5,288 nucleotides of DNA from an uncultured bacterium (GTDB taxonomy: Bacteria; Bacillota; Clostridia; Lachnospirales; Lachnospiraceae), in assembly GCA_947071365.1 (NCBI GenBank), contig CAMTFT010000159.1, forward strand, positions 1 to 5,288. The letters run 5' to 3'. The position numbers and the translations under genes are program-made. The notes below the pieces were generated by a model. That model was not told the DNA's origin and did no database searches. It was given only the letters and a program-made list of their open reading frames with translations. Each line of letters begins with the position of its first letter. The stretch's first letter is position 1. This document shows, one piece after another, positions 1 through 5,288 of the stretch.

Positions 1-7
1 GAGACAG
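1..7. other. Probable residual Tn5/Nextera mosaic-end bases at contig start
   Basis: The first seven bases, GAGACAG, are identical to the last seven bases of the 19-bp Tn5 mosaic end used in Nextera libraries, in the orientation expected for an adapter lying to the left of genomic DNA. Seven bases alone could be chance. However, the match sits exactly at the contig edge, and the other edge carries an unmistakable adapter of the same chemistry. I infer incomplete adapter trimming, so genomic sequence probably begins at 8. Confidence 0.6.
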
Positions 8-41
8 GGTTATAAGTATTTTTGCTCGAGTGTTTTTCAAA

Positions 42-69
42 TTCAAACAATTTCATTTTTGTTATTAAT
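42..69 (+). promoter_or_regulatory. Weak candidate sigma-A type promoter for the deoR-kinase unit
   Basis: TTCAAA (42-47) matches four of six bases of the -35 consensus and ATTAAT (64-69) matches four of six of the -10 consensus, with a 16-base spacer. Transcription would start near 76, just upstream of the ribosome binding site. The whole leader is very A/T-rich, so such matches arise easily by chance. The candidate is noted mainly because its -10 overlaps the inverted repeat at 61-81, which is where a repressor operator would be expected. Confidence 0.25.
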
Positions 70-81
70 TCCGTTAATAAC
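61..81. promoter_or_regulatory. Perfect 8-bp inverted repeat, candidate operator
   Basis: The arms GTTATTAA (61-68) and TTAATAAC (74-81) are exact reverse complements separated by five bases (69-73). The repeat lies 22 bases upstream of the deoR start codon and just before its ribosome binding site. DeoR-family repressors commonly autoregulate by binding inverted repeats near their own promoters, so an operator for the adjacent regulator is the simplest reading. An RNA hairpin is less likely, because an all-A/T stem apart from one G-C pair would be weak. The function is inferred; only the symmetry is seen. Confidence 0.5.
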
Positions 82-88
82 ATAGTTT

Positions 89-94
89 AGGTGG
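89..94 (+). promoter_or_regulatory. Ribosome binding site supporting the TTG start of the DeoR regulator
   Basis: AGGTGG ends nine bases before the TTG at 104. The frame is closed by an in-frame TAG at 83-85. The only other upstream start-like codon is ATT at 101. The first in-frame ATG lies inside the helix-turn-helix, at residue 35. This site therefore decides in favour of TTG at 104. Confidence 0.75.
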
Positions 95-103
95 TGTTCT
101 ATT

Positions 104-889
104 TTGATAACTAAAGACCAGCGTCTTAAAGCTATTTTAGAGATCTTATATCATGATGGCAAAGTACAGGTCAGCGAGCTTGTAACACGTTTCAACGTAG
201 CTGACATGACGATCCGCAGAGATTTTGACTGCCTTGCTTCTCAAGGCAAAATCGTCAGAACACATGGCGGTGCTGTCCTCGCCGAAAATAAAAATACACA
301 GAAAAAAATAACTTTAGAGCCTTCTTACGTAACGCGGGTGGCAGAAAATGCAGCAAGCAAGCATGATATTGCTCAGGTAGCTGTACAATTAATAAAAACG
401 AAGCCGTATGTTTTTCTGGATTCCGGTACCACAACAATTAACATCGTAAAATCAATTTCACAGGACATTGCGTGTACCTTTATTACTAATGGTGTAAATA
501 TTGCAATTGAGCTTTTGTCACGACCTTATCCCAATGTGATCATCGTAGGCGGCGAAGTAGATCTGAACACCTGGTCCTCCAGAGGTATCCTGGCAGAAAC
601 ACAGATCAACAGTTTTCATGCGGATATTGCCTTTCTTGGCTGCAATGCAATATCTCCTGATGGCAGTGTCATGATTGGAAATCTCTCCGAGACAGGTTTA
701 AAGCATAAGATCATGAGTATTTCAAATGAAATCTATCTGTTGGCTGATTCATCCAAATTTGACAGCTACAGCCTTATCTCATATGCCTCCGCTAAAGACT
801 TTAATGGAATCATTACGGACAATGGCCTTCCCGAAGAAATACGGTCCCGAATCAAAGAAGCAGGAGGAAATTTAATTTTTCCGGCTTAG
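104..889 (+). CDS. DeoR/GlpR-family transcriptional regulator
   Basis: A 261-residue cytoplasmic transcription factor of the usual length for the DeoR/GlpR family, which mostly represses sugar-use genes and senses phosphorylated sugars. Residues about 5-58 form the N-terminal winged helix-turn-helix, with the family signature around TIRRDFDCLASQGKIVRTHGG. Residues about 80-240 form the DeoR C-terminal sensor domain, a ribose-5-phosphate-isomerase-like fold. It includes the phosphate-binding stretch DSGTTT (106-111), ITNGVNIA, IVGGEVD and the late ADSSKF motif (K218). Translation starts at TTG, supported by AGGTGG at 89-94. The FGGY sugar kinase begins 54 bases downstream on the same strand with no clear terminator between, so the two are probably co-transcribed and the kinase is the likely target. 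The inducer is probably the kinase product or a derivative of it, but the sugar cannot be named. Family assignment is firm; regulon and ligand are inference. Confidence 0.93.
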   Translation: MITKDQRLKAILEILYHDGKVQVSELVTRFNVADMTIRRDFDCLASQGKIVRTHGGAVLAENKNTQKKITLEPSYVTRVAENAASKHDIAQVAVQLIKTKPYVFLDSGTTTINIVKSISQDIACTFITNGVNIAIELLSRPYPNVIIVGGEVDLNTWSSRGILAETQINSFHADIAFLGCNAISPDGSVMIGNLSETGLKHKIMSISNEIYLLADSSKFDSYSLISYASAKDFNGIITDNGLPEEIRSRIKEAGGNLIFPA

Positions 890-943
890 GAAAGAAAAAG
901 AATCGCGTCTTTAGTTTTTATTATCTTACACAGGAGGATAAAA

Positions 944-2434
944 ATGGCGATTATAGGAATCGATGTTGGAACAAGCGGCTGCAAGGTATGCGTCTACAAC
1001 CATCGTGGAGCGATACTCAGTGCAGCTCACAGAAAATACACAGAAAGACGTGGCAACGGTATCCGGGAAATCGAACCGGACATCGTCCGGAAACGGGTTT
1101 TCGAGGCGCTAAGCGAAGCCGTTTTTAAATGTAAAGAACCAATTCAGGCTATCTCTATTACCTGTCTCGGTGAATCCCTAGCCTGTCTTGATGAGAATGA
1201 CTGCATCCTGTGCAGCTCCATGGTGACGGGAGACAATCGGGGACAAGAGGGCGTTGACAAATTATGCCGGGAGCTCGGCGCAGATTACGTTTTCCAGGTT
1301 ACCGGACTTATGCCAAGCCAACTATACTCCCTCCCAAAGCTTATCTGGTTGCATGACAACACTGACGTCCTCCGGAAAGCAAAAAAAATCTTTTTTTATG
1401 AAGACTATATAGGCTATCTGCTTACCGGAGAGCGAAAAGTAAGCTATAGCACTGCTGCTAGAAGTATGGCCCTTGACATCCATAACTTAAAATGGGATGA
1501 AAAATTACTGGCGCAAGCCGAACTGACTCCATCGCTTTTTTCTGAGCCTGTAGCATCCGGCACTATCATCGGTTATGTCACATCGGAAGCAGCCGGCAAA
1601 TGCCATATGTCCGGTAAAATACCTGTAGTTGCAGGTGGCCATGATCAGGCATGCGCTGCGCTTGGCAGCGGTTTTATTGATTCATCCTTTGCAGAGGATT
1701 GTATCGGAACATGCGAATGTCTGGCACTGATGCTTCCGGAAAAGTATGACCAAAGCATCCTTCAGAAATTTCAGATGCCATGTATGCTCTATCTCCTTCC
1801 AGATTCCTGTTTTACTACTTTGGAGATCACGACCTGCGGCGCATTAATGAACTGGGCAAAGGACGTCCTGTTCAGGGGCACACAGCAAATGTGTATAGAA
1901 AAAGGAACAGACTTTTTCAAATACATGGACGAGCGTGTAACAGATAAGCATACCAACATTCTTATGCTTCCTCAATTTGGCTCCTCCGGTCATCCGGATC
2001 TAAATTATCACATGTCAGGCTGTATCTCCGGCCTTACCCTGGAGACAACGGAAGAAGATCTGTATCTTGCACTTAAGGAGTCCATGCTTTATCAAATAAA
2101 ACTGGCATATGAAAGCGCAGCTTCACTTGGGGCCGGTTTCGAAAAGCTTGTTATGACCGGCGGTGCGGCAAATTCCAGCGTTTCAGCACGTTTGCGCGCA
2201 GATATTTTCCAGAAACCGGTTTACACATTAGCCAACAATGAAGCCGGAACTCTGGGATGTATGATTCTGGCCGCTGTTGCCATTGGCGAATATCCGGATA
2301 TCGTTACATGTATTCGCGAAGTAGTTCGCTATGCGCAGGTAACAGAGCCAGCTTCCCACAATTTTACCGAACATGAAGAAAAGTATCTGCAATTTAAAGC
2401 TCTGTATGAAAAAATGCACAGTTTTCCATCATAA
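944..2434 (+). CDS. FGGY-family carbohydrate kinase, substrate unknown
   Basis: A 496-residue cytoplasmic ATP-dependent sugar kinase of typical FGGY length (xylulokinase, gluconokinase and related enzymes). The N-terminal domain (about 3-240) opens with the phosphate-1 motif DVGTSGCK (7-14) and contains the DY-x-LTGE segment common in the family. GGHDQ (231-235) supplies the expected catalytic base, D234. The C-terminal domain (about 250-448) has the adenosine motif TGGAANS (405-411) and E433-A-G-T-L-G near its end. The ATG follows AGGAGGA (932-938) at ideal spacing. About 20 cysteines, roughly 4 percent, is high and fits an anaerobe. The DeoR regulator lies directly upstream and a strong terminator directly downstream, so any transporter or other pathway enzyme is outside the window. 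GGHDQ resembles but is not identical to the xylulokinase form of the motif as I recall it, so I do not call xylB; fuculose-, xylulose- and gluconate-type substrates are all possible. Confidence 0.92.
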   Translation: MAIIGIDVGTSGCKVCVYNHRGAILSAAHRKYTERRGNGIREIEPDIVRKRVFEALSEAVFKCKEPIQAISITCLGESLACLDENDCILCSSMVTGDNRGQEGVDKLCRELGADYVFQVTGLMPSQLYSLPKLIWLHDNTDVLRKAKKIFFYEDYIGYLLTGERKVSYSTAARSMALDIHNLKWDEKLLAQAELTPSLFSEPVASGTIIGYVTSEAAGKCHMSGKIPVVAGGHDQACAALGSGFIDSSFAEDCIGTCECLALMLPEKYDQSILQKFQMPCMLYLLPDSCFTTLEITTCGALMNWAKDVLFRGTQQMCIEKGTDFFKYMDERVTDKHTNILMLPQFGSSGHPDLNYHMSGCISGLTLETTEEDLYLALKESMLYQIKLAYESAASLGAGFEKLVMTGGAANSSVSARLRADIFQKPVYTLANNEAGTLGCMILAAVAIGEYPDIVTCIREVVRYAQVTEPASHNFTEHEEKYLQFKALYEKMHSFPS

Positions 2435-2443
2435 TCAACTATG

Positions 2444-2502
2444 CATAAAAAGAGCGCCGCTTTGTACCGGACACCCCCGGCAAAACGGCGCTCCTTTTTA
2501 TG
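2444..2502. terminator. Bidirectional intrinsic terminator between convergent units
   Basis: CATAAAAAGAGCGCCG (2444-2459) pairs with CGGCGCTCCTTTTTATG (2486-2502), the only defect being one unpaired C on the right arm. Inside, TTTG/CAAA and CCGG/CCGG can extend the stem towards a short loop. The G/C-rich core is flanked by an A-run on the left and a T-run on the right, so the RNA ends in a hairpin plus U-run from either strand. It starts 9 bases after the kinase stop codon and lies 24 bases beyond the spoVG stop codon, so it serves both converging transcripts. Confidence 0.93.
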
Positions 2503-2526
2503 TTTCATAATCTCACATTGCTGATT

Positions 2527-2799
2527 CTATTCCTCAGATGTCTCAGCAGCAGCTCTCTCATACTCCTTCAGAATGATTTGCTGAATCCTCTCACGTGTTC
2601 CTGAATTGATGGGATGTGCGATATCACGATATTCACCATCCGCCGCTTTCCGGCTCGGCATTGCAATAAAAAGTCCCTTTTCTCCCTCTATCACCTTGAT
2701 ATCGTGTACAACGAACTCGTCATCCAGTGTAATGGAAACAACCGCTTTCATTTTTCCGTCTTTTGCTACTTTTCTCACTCTCACATCTGTAATTGTCAT
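2527..2799 (-). CDS. spoVG: SpoVG family regulator (septation/sporulation protein)
   Basis: A 90-residue protein, close to the usual 85-100 for SpoVG. SpoVG proteins are small dimeric DNA- and RNA-binding global regulators of Firmicutes and some other bacteria, first known from sporulation and septation in Bacillus. The family pattern runs the full length: an N-terminal [11 protein letters not shown] strand, a conserved FIAMPSRK segment (44-51) and RDIAHPI (58-64). It ends in a helix with an acidic tail of the kind that varies between species. The ATG is preceded by a G-rich site, GGGGGA on the minus strand (2807-2812), seven bases away. It is last in the glgC-glgD-spoVG direction, 45 bases after the glgD stop, with no terminator in the gap and the hairpin at 2444-2502 after it. 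Co-transcription with glycogen genes is therefore likely. Its targets here are unknown, and its presence alone does not prove the organism sporulates. Confidence 0.95.
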   Translation of the reverse strand: MTITDVRVRKVAKDGKMKAVVSITLDDEFVVHDIKVIEGEKGLFIAMPSRKAADGEYRDIAHPINSGTRERIQQIILKEYERAAAETSEE

Positions 2800-2844
2800 G
2801 AATCTGTCCCCCGTAGTTTCAATTTTTTATCTTAATCTGTATGC

Positions 2845-3963
2845 TTACAGTACATACCGTTCGTTAGACTCTATTACGATCCTGATTCCGCCCTCTCCCA
2901 CATAGCGCGAATTTGCCCGAATCGTATCGCGGCTCTCCACAATACAGTTCTCGAGATAAACGTTGTCGCCCAAATATACGTCATTCAGCACGATGGAGTT
3001 CCTGATGACACAGTTTTCACCCACAAAAACTTTCTTGAAGATAACCGAATTCTCTACACGGCCGTTTATGATACAGCCGTTTGCAACGAGACTGTTCTTT
3101 ACCACACTGCCCGGATTGTATTTGGCCGGCGGATTGTCATCCACCTTGGAATGTACATCCGGATAATCCCGGAAAAAGTAGTCCCTGACTTCTTTTTTGA
3201 GGAAGTCCATATTTGTCTGATAGTAAGAATCCACGGAAGCGATATTGTTCCAGTATTCCTCCATCTTGTATCCGTAGATGCGCTTCACATCCTTGTAGCG
3301 GATCAGGACATCCTTTACAAAATCATGCCTGCCCTCCTCGATGGAGCGCTCGATCAGCTCGATCAACTGGCGTCTGCGTATCACATAGATACCGCAGGAG
3401 ATCGTATGGGAAGATGCCGCCATCGGCTTCTCGTCAAACTGTATGATCCTGCCGTCCTCGTTCATTTTCAGCAGACCGAACCGCGTCACATCCTCTGACA
3501 GCGGGAAATCCTTGCACACTACGGTGATGTCCGCCTTCTTCGCAATATGATGCTCCAGCACCTTTGCATAATCGATCTTGTATACGCCGTCTCCGGAGGC
3601 GATCACTACGTACGGCTCATGGCATTCCTTCAGGAAATCCAGATTCTGATGGATCGCATCCGCCGTACCCCTGTACCAGAAATCATTGTCTGACGTGACC
3701 ATCGGAGGAAATACGAAAAGCCCTCCCTGCTTTCTGCCGAAATTCCACCACTTTGAGGAGCTCAGGTGCTGGTTCAGAGACCTGGAATTGTACTGGGTCA
3801 GCACAGCAACCTTCTGAATACCGGAATTCGACATACTGCTCAGCGCAAAGTCAATACCCCGGAAGCTTCCCGCAATCGGCATGGCTGCAATTGCTCTCTT
3901 GTTCGATAATTCTTTCATTCTGAAGCTGTTCCCGCCAGCCAAAATCATACCTACCGCTCTCAT
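2845..3963 (-). CDS. glgD: GlgD, glucose-1-phosphate adenylyltransferase regulatory-type subunit
   Basis: A 372-residue paralogue of GlgC, somewhat shorter, as usual for GlgD. An N-terminal nucleotidyltransferase fold (about 3-255) is followed by a left-handed beta-helix with hexapeptide repeats (about 289-345). Recognisable positions include [12 protein letters not shown] (96-107), [10 protein letters not shown] (123-132) and DEKP (177-180). Compared with GlgC in this window, the nucleotide loop is altered: AGGNSFRM replaces AGGQGSRL, the GlgC K28-P29 position reads I-A, and YWKDVGT is YWNNIAS (237-243). This fits the known role of Firmicute GlgD, which forms a heteromer with GlgC and changes its activity while having little or none alone. 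The ATG overlaps the glgC stop as ATGA, and AGGTGA (3970-3975) inside the end of glgC serves as its ribosome binding site. Translational coupling would keep the subunits balanced. That this GlgD is catalytically poor is inferred from the substitutions. Confidence 0.95.
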   Translation of the reverse strand: MRAVGMILAGGNSFRMKELSNKRAIAAMPIAGSFRGIDFALSSMSNSGIQKVAVLTQYNSRSLNQHLSSSKWWNFGRKQGGLFVFPPMVTSDNDFWYRGTADAIHQNLDFLKECHEPYVVIASGDGVYKIDYAKVLEHHIAKKADITVVCKDFPLSEDVTRFGLLKMNEDGRIIQFDEKPMAASSHTISCGIYVIRRRQLIELIERSIEEGRHDFVKDVLIRYKDVKRIYGYKMEEYWNNIASVDSYYQTNMDFLKKEVRDYFFRDYPDVHSKVDDNPPAKYNPGSVVKNSLVANGCIINGRVENSVIFKKVFVGENCVIRNSIVLNDVYLGDNVYLENCIVESRDTIRANSRYVGEGGIRIVIESNERYVL

Positions 3964-5234
3964 TGCACGTCACCTGCCTTATCTAAAGTCTCGCCGCTTG
4001 CCAGTATGCCGTCCGGATAATCCTCCGGGAGCGTCTCTCCCGTGACAGCAGTATTTTTGCCAATCTTAACGTTCGGAGGAATCACTGTATTCTCTCCTAC
4101 CACAGCCAGGCCGAAGGAGTATACGGAGGGCTTCACCTTATTCGGAACCTCCTCACCGACACCGAGCTGTGCATTTTCTCCTATAACACAATTCTCAGCC
4201 ACGATCGCCTTATTCAGGATGGCACCAGCCTTGATAACGGTATTCTGCATGATAATGGAATCCCGCACCACAGCACCCTCCTCGATGATGACACCGCAGC
4301 CGATAATGGAGCTGTATGCTTCGCCGTATATCTCGGAACCGTCGCCGATCAAACAGCGCTCAATGACAGAGCTGTCAGCCACGTACTGCGGCGGAAGAAT
4401 ATCATTCTTTGTATAGATCTTCCAGAACTCCTCATACAGATTGAACTCCGGGATAATATCGATCAGCTCCATGTTCGCTTCCCAGTAGGAGCCCAGCGTC
4501 CCCACGTCCTTCCAGTATCCGTTGTACTGATACGCAACGAGCGTCTCGCCCTTTTCGTGGCAGTACGGGATGACATGCTTGCCGAAGTCGCAGTTGCTCT
4601 GATCCCGAAGTGTGATCAGGGCTTCTTTCAGTGCTTTCCATGTAAATATGTAAATACCCATGGATGCAAGATTGCTCTTCGGCTCCTTCGGCTTCTCCTG
4701 GAACTCAACGATCTTTCCGTTGTCATCAGCCACAACAATGCCGAAACGGCTGGCTTCCTCTATCGGAACAGGCATAACGGCAATGCTGACATCCGCGCCA
4801 TGCGCCTTGTGATAGTCAAGCATAACCTCATAATCCATCTTATAAATATGGTCTCCTGATAAGATCAGGACGTATTCCGGATTGAAGGATTCCATATAAG
4901 CCAGGTTCTGGTAAATGGCGTTCGCCGTGCCGGTATACCACTCCGTCTTGCCTACCTTTTCATATGGAGGAAGTACGGAAACTCCGCCGACGTTTTTATC
5001 CAGATCCCACGGGATGCCAATACCGATATGCGTATTCAGCCGCAGCGGCTGATACTGGGTCAGTACACCGACTGTATCAATACCTGAGTTGATGCAATTG
5101 CTCAGGGGAAAATCAATAATGCGGTATTTGCCGCCGAATGCCACTGCCGGCTTGGCTACCTTTGACGTGAGCACGCCGAGGCGGCTGCCCTGTCCTCCTG
5201 CCAGAAGCATGGCAATCATTTCTTTTCTAATCAT
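3960..5234 (-). CDS. glgC: GlgC, glucose-1-phosphate adenylyltransferase (ADP-glucose pyrophosphorylase)
   Basis: A 424-residue enzyme converting ATP and glucose-1-phosphate to ADP-glucose and pyrophosphate, the committed and regulated step of bacterial glycogen synthesis in the cytoplasm. The nucleotidyltransferase domain (about 6-263) has an intact loop [12 protein letters not shown] (12-23) followed by AKPAV. It also has [12 protein letters not shown] (99-110), the metal/catalytic aspartate D128 in [15 protein letters not shown] (178-182) with the sugar-phosphate-binding lysine, and YWKDVGT (240-246). A hexapeptide-repeat beta-helix (about 290-400) forms the C-terminal oligomerisation and regulatory domain. 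The ATG at 5234 gives the normal N-terminus ([14 protein letters not shown]). Only eight genomic bases lie upstream before adapter begins at 5243, so the promoter is absent and the ribosome binding site is cut (GTGATAGC remains). It overlaps glgD by four bases. Length and motifs indicate a complete, active catalytic subunit. Confidence 0.97.
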   Translation of the reverse strand: MIRKEMIAMLLAGGQGSRLGVLTSKVAKPAVAFGGKYRIIDFPLSNCINSGIDTVGVLTQYQPLRLNTHIGIGIPWDLDKNVGGVSVLPPYEKVGKTEWYTGTANAIYQNLAYMESFNPEYVLILSGDHIYKMDYEVMLDYHKAHGADVSIAVMPVPIEEASRFGIVVADDNGKIVEFQEKPKEPKSNLASMGIYIFTWKALKEALITLRDQSNCDFGKHVIPYCHEKGETLVAYQYNGYWKDVGTLGSYWEANMELIDIIPEFNLYEEFWKIYTKNDILPPQYVADSSVIERCLIGDGSEIYGEAYSSIIGCGVIIEEGAVVRDSIIMQNTVIKAGAILNKAIVAENCVIGENAQLGVGEEVPNKVKPSVYSFGLAVVGENTVIPPNVKIGKNTAVTGETLPEDYPDGILASGETLDKAGDVQ

Positions 5235-5242
5235 GCTATCAC

Positions 5243-5288
5243 CTGTCTCTTATACACATCTGACGCTGCCGACGACTTAATAGGTGTA
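5243..5288. other. Illumina Nextera adapter read-through (non-genomic)
   Basis: Three blocks occur in the exact order of a Nextera library end. First, CTGTCTCTTATACACATCT (5243-5261) is the complete 19-bp Tn5 mosaic end in reverse complement. Second, GACGCTGCCGACGA (5262-5275) completes the Read-1 side transposase adapter. Third, an 8-base index position, CTTAATAG (5276-5283), is followed by GTGTA (5284-5288), the first bases of the reverse-complemented P5 primer. The index read in the other direction is CTATTAAG, which from memory is Nextera XT i5 index S518. Genomic sequence ends at 5242. This is library contamination that survived trimming and assembly, not a transposon. Confidence 0.98.

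Noticed and set aside
255..437. Minus-strand 60-codon frame inside the DeoR regulator gene
   Set aside because: It lies wholly within a confident gene and has no domain or translation signal.
890..943. Possible terminator or attenuator between the regulator and the kinase (AAAGA and TCTTT followed by T-rich sequence)
   Set aside because: The stem would be only about five A/T-rich pairs around a large loop, too weak for an intrinsic terminator; a plain intergenic spacer with the kinase ribosome binding site is enough.
2800..2844. Separate promoter for spoVG in the gap after glgD (minus strand TTGAAA near 2815-2825)
   Set aside because: There is no room for a -10 element at proper spacing before the spoVG ribosome binding site, so only a -35-like hexamer is present. 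An internal promoter within glgD cannot be excluded.
2606..2905. Plus-strand open frames (99 and 73 codons) antisense to spoVG and the end of glgD
   Set aside because: They overlap well-conserved genes on the other strand, lack a ribosome binding site and show no recognisable domain; they mirror the coding bias of spoVG and glgD.
3151..3498. Plus-strand 115-codon frame inside glgD
   Set aside because: It is fully antisense to glgD, with no ribosome binding site or family resemblance.
4042..4859. Plus-strand open frames antisense to glgC, and a minus-strand out-of-frame one at 4432-4641
   Set aside because: They are shadow frames of the strongly conserved glgC, with low-complexity or unfamiliar protein sequence and no start signals.
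5243..5261. Outer end of a Tn5/IS50-type transposon inserted in front of glgC
   Set aside because: The 19-bp mosaic end is the engineered version, and it is followed directly by the Nextera adapter, an index and P5 bases rather than transposon DNA.
1..5288. CRISPR array, tRNA or rRNA genes, phage or toxin-antitoxin genes, riboswitch
   Set aside because: No repeat-spacer pattern, cloverleaf-like segment, known RNA motif or small accessory gene pair was seen; the gaps between genes are all under about 100 bases and are accounted for.

Overview
The window looks like a short contig from a low-to-mid GC Firmicute. The most likely source is an anaerobic gut Clostridia, probably Lachnospiraceae. 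The basis is gene content: a glgC/glgD pair followed by spoVG, strong AGGAGG-type ribosome binding sites, a TTG start and a cysteine-rich sugar kinase. Genus cannot be fixed by eye. All five protein-coding genes look intact.

Layout. Positions 1-7 look like a remnant of the Nextera/Tn5 mosaic end. Positions 8-103 are the leader of a two-gene plus-strand unit and hold a perfect 8-bp inverted repeat (61-81). The unit encodes a DeoR-family sugar-responsive repressor (104-889, TTG start) and an FGGY-family carbohydrate kinase (944-2434). A long, A/T-flanked hairpin at 2444-2502 can terminate transcription from both sides. The minus strand carries, in transcription order, glgC (5234-3960), glgD (3963-2845) and spoVG (2799-2527). 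glgC and glgD overlap by 4 bases (ATGA), and spoVG follows 45 bases later. Positions 5243-5288 are not genomic: they are a read-through of the Illumina Nextera Read-1/P5 adapter including an 8-base index.

How the genes work together. GlgC makes ADP-glucose, the committed step of bacterial glycogen synthesis. GlgD is the paralogous partner subunit; its substrate-binding motifs are degraded, which fits a regulatory rather than catalytic role. SpoVG, a small nucleic-acid-binding global regulator, is probably co-transcribed with them. The DeoR/kinase pair is a separate sugar-use module whose sugar cannot be assigned: no transporter, aldolase or isomerase is visible, and the rest may lie beyond the left edge. 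The two units converge on the shared terminator.

I found no new biological system. The most useful observation is technical. The right end is sequencing adapter, so the glgC promoter and most of its ribosome binding site are missing, and an apparent plus-strand reading frame at 5089-5280 is an artefact partly encoded by adapter and index.
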